A DNA stretch of 64,000 nucleotides, taken from Micromonospora halotolerans (GTDB lineage Bacteria; Actinomycetota; Actinomycetes; Mycobacteriales; Micromonosporaceae). The stretch is from positions 3,906,001 through 3,970,000 of the forward strand of contig NZ_CP134876.1 in assembly GCF_032108445.1 (NCBI RefSeq). The letters are read 5' to 3'. The notes under the pieces are model-generated. The model did not search any database and was not told the origin of the DNA. It saw nothing but the letters and a program-made list of their open reading frames with translations. Position numbers and translations under genes: made by a program. Positions 17,040-28,116 of this stretch are shown here, piece by piece (positions within the stretch are counted from its first letter, which is position 1; every line of letters starts with the position of its first letter).

Positions 17040-17693
17040 TCAGGAGGCCGAGTAGCCGCGGGTGGCGATCCAGTCGGCCAGGTTGTCCACGCTCATCCGG
17101 TAGGAGGCCATGTTCGGGTCGGCCGAGTCCGCGATGGTCACGATCTTCCCGTTGTCGCGGTAGCCCACGACGCTGATGTAGTGGCCACCCTCGAAGGAGT
17201 GGGTGTTGCCGTCGGTGTCGGTGGCGGTGCCGGCGATGTTGGCGACCACGGCCCGGCCGTCGTCGACGGTGCGCACGATGTCGGCGCGCAGGGTGTCGGT
17301 CTGCTTGTCGTCGGCCTTACCGTCGCGGATCTCCACCGACCGGTAGTGCTTGCCGGTCTCCTTGTTCAGCACCGGGGTGATGTCGTTGATGCTGTTGGTG
17401 CCGTTCTCGGTGGTGCCCATCTCCTTGGCCATGGCGTCGACGTCGATGTTCTTGCCGAGCACCGAGATGGCGTTACGGGCAGCGGCGGGGCCGCAGTAGT
17501 AGAAGTTCGGCTGGGCCTCGTAGCGGACGTCCAGCTCCCGCTCGCCGTGACCCTTACGGTCGGTGCTGACCTGGGTGGCGGCCTTCTCGGCCGGCGTGGC
17601 CTGCGCGGCGATCGCGGGGCCGGCGATCCCACCGGCGGTGGCGGCGAAGCCGGCAGCGGTCAGAACGGTCTTACGCAGCAGATCGGTACGCAT
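17040..17693 (-). CDS. Secreted C39-like cysteine peptidase
   Basis: A 217-residue protein with a clear Sec signal peptide (RTDLLRKTVLTAAGFAATAG, cleavage near AIAAQA at about 32). The mature part has the C39 papain-like core: YEAQPNFYYCGPAAARN places the catalytic cysteine near residue 70, GGHYISVVGY supplies the catalytic histidine near 172, and TIADSADPN the aspartate. C39-family domains process double-glycine leaders or act as secreted peptidases; here there is no ABC transporter, so it is an exported stand-alone enzyme. ATG at 17693 is preceded by AGAGG. Upstream lies a ~380-bp tandem repeat array, which may control it. Confidence 0.83.
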   Translation of the reverse strand: MRTDLLRKTVLTAAGFAATAGGIAGPAIAAQATPAEKAATQVSTDRKGHGERELDVRYEAQPNFYYCGPAAARNAISVLGKNIDVDAMAKEMGTTENGTNSINDITPVLNKETGKHYRSVEIRDGKADDKQTDTLRADIVRTVDDGRAVVANIAGTATDTDGNTHSFEGGHYISVVGYRDNGKIVTIADSADPNMASYRMSVDNLADWIATRGYSAS

Positions 17694-17798
17694 GATGAGT
17701 GCCTCTCTGTCGGGGGTGAGCAGCACACGCAGGGGGTGCGGGTGCCGCTGGAAAGTCTTCGGGGTGCCCGGCGATCGGGGGTGACCTGCTCGGGCGGA

Positions 17799-18180
17799 CC
17801 GGGGATGTAACCGTCGGCGGCGCGGGGTGATTCCCTCGACCCTGATCCGACGTCCCGGGGGATGTAACGACCGGGGCCCGGGGGTGATTCCCCGGCTGAC
17901 CGGCTGGGACCGGTGGTGCGCGGTCCGGGGGATGTAACGACCGGGGGCCGGGCGTCATTCCCTGGCTCACCGGCTCGGACCGGTGGTGCGCGGTCCGGGG
18001 GGTGTAACGACCGGGGCCGGGAGGTCATTCCCTCCGGCTCGACCGGCTCGGACCTGCATGGTCCGGGGGATGTAACGACCGGTGGGGGCCGGTCATTCCG
18101 ACCGGCGGTCGCCTCGCCCGGGGGCGGGGTGCTGCGCGGTCTGCCATGTTCAACGACCCCGGCCCCGCCATGATTCCGGC
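17799..18180. repeat. Tandem array of ~70-bp imperfect repeats upstream of the C39 peptidase gene
   Basis: Five clear units begin near 17799, 17855, 17925, 17995 and 18063, with a degenerate sixth near 18141. Each starts with CCGGGGGATGTAACGACCGG, continues with GTGATTCC or GTCATTCC about 15 bases later, and the inner units end with GGACCGGTGGTGCGCGGT. The ATGTAACGACCGG block is the most conserved. Both strands can be read in part as repetitive peptides, but codon bias and absence of a credible start argue against coding. It occupies most of the 850-base gap between the peptidase and the hexosaminidase genes and could be a multi-site regulatory region or a variable-number repeat. Confidence 0.8.
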
Positions 18181-18345
18181 CTGACGGTGGCGCCGACCAC
18201 CCCGACGGCACCGGCCGAAACCGGACACCGGGGCTTCAAGCGGCCCACCAGGAACCAGACATTCACCCCAGGCCGCCACTGACCAACAGGCGGGCACCAC
18301 TGGACACCACCGCCCGGCCCCAGTGCGATTCCCTGACCCACCCCT

Positions 18346-18389
18346 CTGGGTGCGTGTGTTGTCGCCAGAGGCGCAACAAGCGCACCCAG
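18346..18389. repeat. Imperfect inverted repeat
   Basis: CTGGGTGCGTGTGTTG at 18346-18361 pairs with 18374-18389 with two mismatches around a 12-base loop. It lies in the same long intergenic region, just upstream of a second hairpin; role unknown. Confidence 0.6.
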
Positions 18390-18403
18390 ACCCGACGCCC
18401 CCG

Positions 18404-18473
18404 TCGGTGATCATGAAGTTGGCTGCCCTGAAACGGGACAAATCAACCAGTCAACCTCATGATCACCGAAGCG
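18404..18473. repeat. TGATCA-containing hairpin downstream of the hexosaminidase gene
   Basis: CGGTGATCATGAAGTTGGCT near 18404-18423 is mirrored by AGTCAACCTCATGATCACCG at 18454-18473 with two mismatches. The arms carry the TGATCA core also found in the 1448-1507 hairpin. It is about 75 bases beyond the hexosaminidase stop and may end that transcript, but it has no U tract. Confidence 0.68.
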
Positions 18474-18546
18474 CCCGCCAGGTGCTGGCCCAGGGCGCCT
18501 CTCGGCGTTGCGCGGGACGAGCCCTGTCGGCCGCGGGAGGGCAGGT

Positions 18547-20430
18547 TCAGTGGGTGTCGGCCGTGGTGTCGCGGGTCGGTTGGGTGGGGACGGCGGCCGG
18601 CGTGGGCCACGGGACGTCGGGGGAGGGGTGGAAGGTGATGCCGGCGGCGGCCCAGCGTGGGCCGTGCGCGGCGAGCCGCTCGCGGAACCCGGCCCAGTCG
18701 TGCGTCGAGCGGGGCGACCAGCCGAGTTCGGCGACGGCGGGCAGGCGCGGGAAGAGCATGAACTCCACCTCGGCGAGGGTGGTGACCGACTCCGTCCAGA
18801 GCGGCGCCTCGACGCCCAGCACCGCCTCGGCCGGTACGCCGGTGAGGTGCGTCCCCGGATCCCAGTCGTACGCGCGGCGCACGTCGATGAGGCCCGCCCA
18901 GTCGTGCCCGATCGGGGTGTCGGCGGCGTACTTCATGTCCAGGTAGACGCGGTTGCCGGGGGAGAGGATGAGGCGGGCGCCCCGGCGTACCGCCTCGGCG
19001 GTCTCGGGGTCGTCGCCGTTGGTGCCCCACCACTGGAGCACCCGCCCGTCGACGTGCCCGGCCGGGGCGAGCTGGTGCCAGCCGACCACGGTCTTCCCGG
19101 TCGCCGCGACCAGGGTCTGCGCCCGCTCGACGAAGGCGCGGTAGGTGTCGGCCGGCACCTTGAACGCCTCGTCGCCGCCCAGGTGCAGCCAGGGGCCGGG
19201 GGTCAGGGCGGCCACCTCGCCGACCACGTCGGCGACGAAGGCGTACGTCCGCTCGTCGGCGGGATCGACGTAGCTGAAGCCGACCTCGGTGCCGGTGTAC
19301 GGCGGGGGTGCGACCTTGCCGGGCGTCAGCTCCGGGTAGGCGACGAGGGCCGCGTTGGTGTGCCCCGGCAGGTCGATCTCCGGCACGACGGTGACGTGGC
19401 GGCGGGCCGCGTACGCGACGATGCGCCGGTAGTCGGCCTGCGTGTAGTAGCCGCCGGGGCCGCCGCCCACCTCGGTGGCGCCGCCGACCTCGGCGAGCCG
19501 GGGCCAGGAGTCGACGGCGATCCGCCAGCCCTGGTCGTCGGTGAGGTGCAGGTGCAGGTGGTTGAGCTTGTACCGGGCCAGGTGGTCGACGACCCGCAGC
19601 ACGTCCTCGACGGGGAAGAAGTGGCGGGCCACGTCGAGCATCGCCCCGCGGTAGGGGAAGCGCGGTCGGTCGACGATGCTGCCGCCGGGCACCGCCCAGC
19701 GCTCGGTGACCGGGGCGGTGCCGTCGATGGCGGCGGGCAGGAGCTGCCGCAGCGTCTGCGCGCCGTGGAACAGCCCGGCGGCGGTGGCGGCGATGATCCG
19801 CACGCCGGACGCGGTCACGTCGAGCCGATAGCCCTCGTCACCCAGCTCGCTGGCCGCGCCGGCCGCACCGTCGCCACCGGCCGCGCCGGCAGCGCCCGCA
19901 GCGCCGGCTGCGCCGGCTGCACCGGCTGCACCGGCCGCGCCTCCGGCGCCGGCCACGCCCGCCACCTCGACGGGAGCGGCCGCGTCGACGGACGCCGTCG
20001 CGTCGACCGACGGCGGGTCGGCAGGCGCCGTCTCCGACAGCGTCAGCACGAGCAGCCCGTCGGCCGCCGACGAACCGTCGGCCGCGGGGCTGTCGGCGAC
20101 CGGCAGGGGGAAGCCGGTGGCGGGTCGGAGCCACTCGGCCAGCTGCACGGCGACGTCCCGGCCGCCCGCGCTGACCCGGATCGCCGTCCCGGGGGACAGC
20201 GTGAAGTCGGCGGCCGGGTCGGGAAGCACCTGCTCCGGGGCGGGCACCACGTCGCCGAGGCGGACCGGTGCGGGCGGGGCGAGCAGGTCGCCGGCTCGCC
20301 GGGCGGCGGTGCGGGCCAGTTCGGCGGCGGCCGGCTGCCGGCCGGGGAGGCGGTCGAGCGGCTCGCGGCCGGGGAGGCGGTCGAGCGGCTCGGGACCGCT
20401 CTCGGCGGGGGTGGTGGGGATGGTCGGCAC
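18547..20430 (-). CDS. Beta-N-acetylhexosaminidase, GH20
   Basis: A 627-residue glycoside hydrolase family 20 enzyme releasing terminal GlcNAc/GalNAc. An N-terminal GH20b-like domain (about 50-260) precedes the TIM barrel: YRGAMLDVARHFFP, NHLHLHLTDDQGWRI, VVPEIDLPGHTNAAL, the catalytic HLGGDEAF pair near 418, and LQWWGTN/LGVEAPLWTE. The GH20b domain is interrupted by a long Ala/Gly repeat near 160-195. GTG at 20430 was chosen for the GGAG eight bases upstream; the frame stays open to a TTG at 20469. No signal peptide is seen with either start, so the enzyme appears cytoplasmic, unusual for large hexosaminidases. Confidence 0.88.
   Translation of the reverse strand: MPTIPTTPAESGPEPLDRLPGREPLDRLPGRQPAAAELARTAARRAGDLLAPPAPVRLGDVVPAPEQVLPDPAADFTLSPGTAIRVSAGGRDVAVQLAEWLRPATGFPLPVADSPAADGSSAADGLLVLTLSETAPADPPSVDATASVDAAAPVEVAGVAGAGGAAGAAGAAGAAGAAGAAGAAGGDGAAGAASELGDEGYRLDVTASGVRIIAATAAGLFHGAQTLRQLLPAAIDGTAPVTERWAVPGGSIVDRPRFPYRGAMLDVARHFFPVEDVLRVVDHLARYKLNHLHLHLTDDQGWRIAVDSWPRLAEVGGATEVGGGPGGYYTQADYRRIVAYAARRHVTVVPEIDLPGHTNAALVAYPELTPGKVAPPPYTGTEVGFSYVDPADERTYAFVADVVGEVAALTPGPWLHLGGDEAFKVPADTYRAFVERAQTLVAATGKTVVGWHQLAPAGHVDGRVLQWWGTNGDDPETAEAVRRGARLILSPGNRVYLDMKYAADTPIGHDWAGLIDVRRAYDWDPGTHLTGVPAEAVLGVEAPLWTESVTTLAEVEFMLFPRLPAVAELGWSPRSTHDWAGFRERLAAHGPRWAAAGITFHPSPDVPWPTPAAVPTQPTRDTTADTH
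19845..19965 (-). repeat. In-frame low-complexity Ala/Gly repeat in the hexosaminidase gene
   Basis: The DNA consists of short repeated units such as GCCGGCTGCACC and GCGCCGGCC encoding about eight successive AGAAG-like turns followed by GGDGAAGAA. It interrupts the N-terminal GH20b domain, so it is probably a flexible loop that varies in length between strains. Confidence 0.7.
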
Positions 20431-20739
20431 GGCGACGACTCCGGGGTGTATTTGGCCGGGATATGGCAAAGGTGAGGTTCAGCAAAACCAGTGCCGTCAA
20501 GAGTACGAGGGAAATCGGAATTGCGTGATAGTGCGCGTGGAAGCGTTCCCAAAAACCGGTACGGACGCGGATAGTGGTGACCGTTGTGCCGAAAGTCACC
20601 GAACGGTCCCAGGCCACCCGAAGTTCGCTTAACCTTCGCGCACCGATCGCTGACGACGCCGGGATTACCGGTGGTCGCTCCCGGGGTATGTCCGAACTGA
20701 ACCTTCGTTAAGTGTCAATGGCGCGCGTGGGAGGCTCTG
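20431..20739. other. Intergenic region between divergent hexosaminidase and ppdK genes
   Basis: About 310 bases, distinctly richer in A+T than the surroundings, especially 20440-20560. It must hold the promoters of both divergent genes. ACTGGTTTTGCTGAACCT on the minus strand near 20470-20490 has GGTT/AACC symmetry but does not match the DasR consensus well. A short hydrophobic open frame on the minus strand was judged non-coding. Confidence 0.5.
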
Positions 20740-23448
<2,709 letters not shown>

Positions 23449-23464
23449 CGGTGTGACGCTCTCC

Positions 23465-23494
23465 GGGGCCGCCGACGCTGACGTCGGTGGCCCC
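23465..23494 (+). terminator. Hairpin downstream of ppdK
   Basis: GGGGCCGCCGACG at 23465-23477 pairs with CGTCGGTGGCCCC at 23482-23494 with one mismatch around a CTGA loop, 17 bases after the ppdK stop. No U tract, as is common for actinomycete terminators. Confidence 0.65.
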
Positions 23495-23574
23495 GCGTGC
23501 GTCCGGGCGCGCCTTTCCGGCCCGCCGGGCGTAACCTGGGCTCCCGCGCACGTGTCGATCAGGAAGGTGACCGC

Positions 23575-23925
23575 ATGACCAGCGTCTGGGAGAACCTGAC
23601 GGTCGACGCCCAGGATCCGTCCCGGCTCGCCCACTGGTGGGCGGAGGCGCTCGGCTACCAGGTGATCAGCGACAAGCCGGACGAGGTGGAGATCCGCCGG
23701 ACCGCCGACACGCTGCCCGGCATCGTCTTCGTCCCGGTCAGCGGTCCCAAGGAGGGCAAGAACCGGCTGCACATCGACCTGCGCCCGGCCGACCTGGAGG
23801 CCGAGGTGGAGCGCCTGGTCGACATGGGCGCCCGGCACGTCGACATTGGGCAGGGCGAGGTCGAGTGGACCGTGCTGGCCGATCCCGAGGGCAACGAGTT
23901 CTGCGTGTTGCGGCAGCGGGGATGA
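23575..23925 (+). CDS. VOC/glyoxalase-like family protein
   Basis: A 116-residue protein of the vicinal oxygen chelate superfamily, 'glyoxalase-like domain' branch: SVWENLTVDAQDPSRLAHWWAEALGY at the start, NRLHIDLRPADLEAEVERLVDMGARHVDIGQG in the middle, and VLADPEGNEFCVL at the end. Members bind a metal or small ligand; this branch includes many proteins of unknown substrate. ATG at 23575 has AGGAAGG eight bases upstream. It is immediately followed by dgt after three bases, so they are probably co-transcribed. Confidence 0.83.
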   Translation: MTSVWENLTVDAQDPSRLAHWWAEALGYQVISDKPDEVEIRRTADTLPGIVFVPVSGPKEGKNRLHIDLRPADLEAEVERLVDMGARHVDIGQGEVEWTVLADPEGNEFCVLRQRG

Positions 23926-23928
23926 CGG

Positions 23929-25173
23929 TTGACCGCGGGTCCCGGGCCTGACGACGCGGCGCGCCTGGTCACCGAGGCGCCCAAGGACACCGGGTACGGG
24001 CGGTCGCCGTACGAGCGGGACCGGGCCCGGGTGCTGCACTCGGCGGCGTTCCGCCGGCTCGCCGCGAAGACCCAGGTGCACACCGCGGGCACCGACGACT
24101 TCCTGCGTACCCGGCTGACCCACTCGCTGGAGGTGGCGCAGATCGCCCGGGAGATGGGTGCCCGGCTCGGCTGTGACCCGGACGTGGTGGACACCGCCGG
24201 GCTGGCGCACGACCTCGGTCACCCGCCCTTCGGGCACAACGGCGAGGACGCCCTGGACGCGCTCGCCGCCGACTGCGGCGGCTTCGAGGGCAACGCGCAG
24301 ACCCTGCGGGTGCTCACCCGGCTGGAGGCCAAGGTGCTGGCACCCGACGGCGGCTCCGCCGGGCTGAACCTGACCCGCGCCTCGCTCGACGCGGTCGCCA
24401 AGTACCCCTGGGAGCGCCGGCCCGGCCGGCGCAAGTTCGGGGTGTACGCCGACGACCGACCGGTCTTCGCCTGGCTGCGCGAGGGCGCCCCGCCCGGCGA
24501 CCGGCGCTGCCTGGAGGCGCAGGTGATGGACTGGGCCGACGACGTCGCGTACTCGGTGCACGACGTCGAGGACGGCATCCACGGCGGCTACGTCACCCTG
24601 CGCCCGCTTCTGGTGGACGCCGACGAGCGGCGGGCGCTCTGCGCCGACGTGGCGGCCGAGTACTCCGGGGAGGCGCCCGAGGACCTGGGCGAGGTGCTGG
24701 CCGAACTGCTCGCCGACCCGGTGCTCGCGCCGCTCGCCGCGTACGACGGCAGCCACCGGGCCCTCGCGGCTCTGAAGACCACCACCAGCGTGCTCACCGG
24801 CCGTTTCGTGTCGACCGTGGTGGCCGCCACCCAGGAGCGGCACGGCCCCGGCCCGCACCGCCGGTACGCCGCCGACCTCGTGGTGCCGCGCCGCATCCGG
24901 GCCCAGTGCGCGCTGCTCAAGGGCATCGCCCTGCGCTACGTGATGCGCCGCCCCGGGATCGGCCCCCGGTACGCGCAGCAGCGGGAGATCCTCGCCGACC
25001 TGGTCGCCGCCCTGCTCGACCGGGCCCCGGACGTGCTCGACCCGGTTTTCGCGCCGCTGTGGCGGGCCGCCCCGGACGATGCCGCCCGGCTGCGCGTGGT
25101 GGTCGACCAGGTGGCCTCGCTCACCGACCCGGCCGCCCTGGCCTGGCACGGCCGTCTCGTGGCGGGGCGCTGA
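23929..25173 (+). CDS. dgt: Deoxyguanosinetriphosphate triphosphohydrolase-like protein (HD domain)
   Basis: A 414-residue dNTPase of the HD superfamily that hydrolyses dNTPs to deoxynucleoside and triphosphate. Metal-binding residues are RLTHSLEVAQIAREM (His near 63) and GLAHDLGHPPFGHNGEDAL (HD near 93-94), with the later MDWADDVAYSVHDVEDG aspartates near 202. The RVLHSAAFRRLAAKTQV segment is typical of the family. The start is TTG at 23929 with GGGGATGA before it, in the conserved position for the MTAGPGPDDAARLV beginning; no better codon exists downstream. In mycobacteria dgt directly precedes dnaG; here they are separated by about 5 kb. Confidence 0.92.
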   Translation: MTAGPGPDDAARLVTEAPKDTGYGRSPYERDRARVLHSAAFRRLAAKTQVHTAGTDDFLRTRLTHSLEVAQIAREMGARLGCDPDVVDTAGLAHDLGHPPFGHNGEDALDALAADCGGFEGNAQTLRVLTRLEAKVLAPDGGSAGLNLTRASLDAVAKYPWERRPGRRKFGVYADDRPVFAWLREGAPPGDRRCLEAQVMDWADDVAYSVHDVEDGIHGGYVTLRPLLVDADERRALCADVAAEYSGEAPEDLGEVLAELLADPVLAPLAAYDGSHRALAALKTTTSVLTGRFVSTVVAATQERHGPGPHRRYAADLVVPRRIRAQCALLKGIALRYVMRRPGIGPRYAQQREILADLVAALLDRAPDVLDPVFAPLWRAAPDDAARLRVVVDQVASLTDPAALAWHGRLVAGR

Positions 25174-25224
25174 CCGCCCCTGCCGGGGTCGGCAGCCGGA
25201 CAGCCCGGTGGGAGGGATCGGCGA

Positions 25225-25241
25225 CTTAGGTTAGCCTAAGC
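25225..25241. promoter_or_regulatory. IdeR/DtxR iron box overlapping the -10 element
   Basis: CTTAGGTTAGCCTAAG at 25225-25240 is a palindrome of the classic iron-box form (TTAGGTTAG with symmetric CCTAA). The TAGCCT within it lies seven bases before the ATG at 25245 and can act as the -10 hexamer of a leaderless transcript. Binding of iron-loaded IdeR would therefore block RNA polymerase directly. Confidence 0.88.
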
Positions 25242-25244
25242 AGC

Positions 25245-26084
25245 ATGACGGAGCAGCGCCCGAAGACCCTCACCGCCGCCACGGTCGTCCGGACCGAGCG
25301 GCCCACCCCGCACCTGATCCGGCTCGTGCTCGGCGGTGCGGAGCTGGCCGGCCTGCCGGTGGGCGCCTACACCGACCACTACGTGAAGTTCGTCTTCCCG
25401 CCCGCCGGGGTGCGCTACCCGCACCCGACCGACCTGGCCACCATCAAGCGTGAGTTCCCGGCCGAGCAGTGGCCGCGGCTGCGGGCGTACACGGTGCGGG
25501 CCTGGGACGCGGCGGCCGGCGAGCTGACCGTGGACGTGGTGCACCACGGCGACGAGGGGCTGGCCGGGCCGTGGGCGGCCGGGCTGCGCCCCGGCGACCG
25601 GGTGCTGTTCGCCGGCCCCGGCGGCGCGTACGCGCCGGACCCGGCGGCCGACTGGCACCTGCTGGCCGGGGACGAGAGCGCGCTGCCGGCGATCGCCGCC
25701 GCCCTGGAGCGGCTGCCCGCCGGCGCGCCCGCCAAGGTCTACGTCGAGGTGGGTGGCCCGGCCGACGAGCTGCCCCTGGCCAGCGCGGGCGCGGTCGAGC
25801 TGCGCTGGCTGCACCGCGCCGGCCGTCCGGTGGGCGAGCCGCTGGTCGAGGCGCTCCGCGCGCTGGACTTCCCGCCCGGCCGGGTGCACGCCTTCGTGCA
25901 CGGCGAGGCGGCCGCGGTGAAGGAGCTGCGCCGGTTGCTGCGGGTCGAGCGCGGGGTGCCGCGCGGCGACCTGTCGATCTCCGGCTACTGGCGGCGCGGC
26001 ATGGACGACGAGGGCTGGCGCTCCACGAAGGCGGCCTGGAACGCCCAGGTCGAGGCCGAGGAGTCTGCCGTCCTCCCGGTCTGA
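25245..26084 (+). CDS. Siderophore-interacting protein (FAD/NAD(P)H ferric-siderophore reductase)
   Basis: A 279-residue protein of the SIP/ViuB family, which reduces ferric siderophores in the cytoplasm to release iron. The FAD-binding domain covers about 1-130 with the family motif RAYTVRAWD near 80 and DVVHHGDEGLAGPWA; the NAD(P)H-binding SIP domain follows with LLAGDESALPAIAAALE, VEVGGPADE, GRVHAFVHGEAAAVKELRR and the terminal ISGYWRRGMDDEGWRS. An iron box covers its promoter, so expression should rise under iron limitation. No siderophore biosynthesis or uptake genes adjoin it. Confidence 0.93.
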   Translation: MTEQRPKTLTAATVVRTERPTPHLIRLVLGGAELAGLPVGAYTDHYVKFVFPPAGVRYPHPTDLATIKREFPAEQWPRLRAYTVRAWDAAAGELTVDVVHHGDEGLAGPWAAGLRPGDRVLFAGPGGAYAPDPAADWHLLAGDESALPAIAAALERLPAGAPAKVYVEVGGPADELPLASAGAVELRWLHRAGRPVGEPLVEALRALDFPPGRVHAFVHGEAAAVKELRRLLRVERGVPRGDLSISGYWRRGMDDEGWRSTKAAWNAQVEAEESAVLPV

Positions 26085-26087
26085 CCG

Positions 26088-28058
26088 TCACGCCCCCCGC
26101 ACGGCCAGCCGGTAGAGCTCGGGGAGCAGCCACGGGGCGATCCACCGCTGCACGCCCTCCGGGGTGAAGTGCAGCCCGTCGCTGCGCACCCGGACCCCGC
26201 CGGCCTCCCAGGTGAACCGGCCGTCCGGGCAGGCCCGCCGGTTGAGGTCGAGCACGGTGGCGTGGTGCCGGTCCGCCGCCGCGCGCACGAGCCGGTTCCA
26301 GGCGTCCACCCGGGCCGGGTCGTCCTCCGGCCAGAGGCCGCCGTCCGGCCGTTCCGCCCGCCGCGTGTACGGCGCGGTCAACAGGGTCACGTGCGCGCCC
26401 CGGCTGGACGCGATGCCGACGGCCCGGTCCAGTTCGCCGGCGAGGTACCGGTCGAACGCCGGCTCGCCGACGTGCTGCCAGCGCCCGTCGAGCCGGCGGT
26501 CCATCAGCTCCCAGCGGTCGAGCAGGATGACCGCCACGTCCGGGTCGTCGGCGCGGACGCCCCGCTGCCAGCGGTCGTCCCAGTGCTCGCAGCCGGGGTA
26601 GTTCGGGTGCGGTTCGCCGATGTAGCGCAGCTCGGGGAGCCGGGCGATGCCGCAGCCCTGCACGGCCCGCACGCTGACGGTGAACTTCTGCTGCTCGGGC
26701 AGGTAGGTGCCGAGCGACCACGACACGGAGTCGCCGAGGAAGGCGATCCGGGGCGGTCCGGGCCGCCGCCCCGGGCGGCGTGCCGGGGGCACCGCGGTGG
26801 GGGAGCCGGCGGCGCCGGCCGTCGGGGGCGCGGCGTCGAGGGCGATGGCCGGCTTCGGCGGCGGTGCGGGTGGCACGGTGCCGAGCACCGCGACGGCGGC
26901 CACGCCGGCCACCGCCGTACCGGCCAGCGCGGGCGCCGGCCGGGGCAGCCGCCGGGCCCGCCGGATCGGGCGCTCCACCAGCAGGTACGACCCGCCGGCG
27001 GCGGCCAGCGTCACCGCGCACCGGGCGGCGAGCAGGGCGAGCCCGGTCAGCCCGGTCCGCTCGGCGGTGAGCCACTGGAACAGGGGCCAGTGCCAGAGGT
27101 AGACGCCGTAGGAGATCCGCCCGAGCCAGACCAGCGGCGCCAGGGCGAGCAGCCGCGCGGTGGGGGAGGCGGGGCTCACCACCGCGTGGGCGATGACCGC
27201 CGCCACCGCGAGGGCGGCCGCGGTGAGGCCGCCCCGGTAGAGCCAGGCATCGCCGCCGTCGGCGGTGGCCCAGCACCAGCCGGTCAGGGCGGCCCCGGCC
27301 AGCGCCAGCGCCCCGAGGACCGGGTGGCGTGCCGGCCGGCCGGTCACCGCCTCGCTCCGGCGGGCCAGCGGCACGGCGAGCGCGGCGCCGACCAGGAGGG
27401 CGACCGCCCGGGTGTCGGTGCCGTAGTAGACGCGGTCCGGGGCGCCGGGGGTGAACAGCGCCGCGGCGGCGACCGCCGAGCCGGCCGCGCCCAGCAGCAC
27501 GATCGGCAGCACGGCGGCGGGCCGACGGCCGGGCACGGTCGCGCCCCGCTTGGCCGCCCAGCCCAGCAGCACGATCAGCAGCAGCGGCCAGAGCAGGTAG
27601 AACTGCTCCTCGATGCCGAGCGACCAGGTGTGTTGCAGCGGGGACGCGCTGCCGGTGGCGGCGAAGTAGTCACCGTCCCGGTTCGCCATCCGCCAGTTGG
27701 CGACGTACCCGAGCGCGGCCAGCTCGTCCCAGCGCAGCGCGCCGAGTTCGGTGCCCGGCATCAGCTTCCGGGAGACCAGCAGCACGACGAGGAGCACCAG
27801 CAGCAACGCGGGCAGCAGCCGGCGCACCCGCCGCCCCCAGAACGCGACCAGGTCGACGCGGCCGGTGTCGCGGTGCTCGGCCAGCAGCAGCGACGTGATC
27901 AAGAACCCGGACAGCACGAAGAAGGCGTCCACCCCGAGGAAGCCGCCCGAGAGGGCGGCGACCCCGCCGTGGAACGCGAGGACGGCCGCGACCGCGAGCG
28001 CCCGGACCCCGTCCAGGGCCGGTTGGTACGGAATCCTGGCCCTGCTCGTACCCGACAT
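26088..28058 (-). CDS. Membrane acyltransferase with C-terminal SGNH domain (OafA/YrhL type)
   Basis: A 656-residue protein. Residues 1-400 are an acyltransferase-3 domain of about ten transmembrane helices with IPYQPALDGVRALAVAAVLAFH (catalytic His near 31), GGFLGVDAFFVLSGFLIT, the RRLLPALLL segment and TWSLGIEEQFYLLWPL. After a proline-rich linker (about 405-440), an extracytoplasmic SGNH hydrolase domain follows, with FLGDSVSWSLG near 443 (nucleophile Ser) and RSDGLHFTPEG near 628 (Asp and His). Such two-domain proteins move acyl groups across the membrane and O-acetylate cell-surface glycans. It is convergent with the siderophore protein gene, three bases apart. Confidence 0.9.
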   Translation of the reverse strand: MSGTSRARIPYQPALDGVRALAVAAVLAFHGGVAALSGGFLGVDAFFVLSGFLITSLLLAEHRDTGRVDLVAFWGRRVRRLLPALLLVLLVVLLVSRKLMPGTELGALRWDELAALGYVANWRMANRDGDYFAATGSASPLQHTWSLGIEEQFYLLWPLLLIVLLGWAAKRGATVPGRRPAAVLPIVLLGAAGSAVAAAALFTPGAPDRVYYGTDTRAVALLVGAALAVPLARRSEAVTGRPARHPVLGALALAGAALTGWCWATADGGDAWLYRGGLTAAALAVAAVIAHAVVSPASPTARLLALAPLVWLGRISYGVYLWHWPLFQWLTAERTGLTGLALLAARCAVTLAAAGGSYLLVERPIRRARRLPRPAPALAGTAVAGVAAVAVLGTVPPAPPPKPAIALDAAPPTAGAAGSPTAVPPARRPGRRPGPPRIAFLGDSVSWSLGTYLPEQQKFTVSVRAVQGCGIARLPELRYIGEPHPNYPGCEHWDDRWQRGVRADDPDVAVILLDRWELMDRRLDGRWQHVGEPAFDRYLAGELDRAVGIASSRGAHVTLLTAPYTRRAERPDGGLWPEDDPARVDAWNRLVRAAADRHHATVLDLNRRACPDGRFTWEAGGVRVRSDGLHFTPEGVQRWIAPWLLPELYRLAVRGA

Positions 28059-28116
28059 GGCCCGGTTGTCCCCGTCGGCGGCCGCCTTACACCCGGGACG
28101 CGGGTGTACCCCGAGT

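Noticed and set aside
17799..18180. The tandem array as a CRISPR
   Set aside because: Units are contiguous and imperfect with no constant repeat and variable spacer structure, and no cas genes are nearby.
17660..18211. Minus-strand repetitive proline-rich open frame across the tandem repeats
   Set aside because: The repetitive peptide is a by-product of the DNA repeats; unit length varies and would shift the frame in places, there is no good start signal, and it runs into the C39 gene promoter.
20465..20492. A DasR operator (dre site) before the hexosaminidase gene
   Set aside because: Only the GGTT/AACC outer symmetry is present; the central TCTAGA-like core of the consensus is missing.
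20440..20617. Minus-strand frame with a hydrophobic stretch (ISLVLLTALVLLNLTF) upstream of the hexosaminidase, as a possible signal peptide in another frame
   Set aside because: Third codon positions there are rich in A/T unlike real genes here, and joining it to the enzyme would need a frameshift; the region fits a promoter better. A sequencing error cannot be fully excluded.
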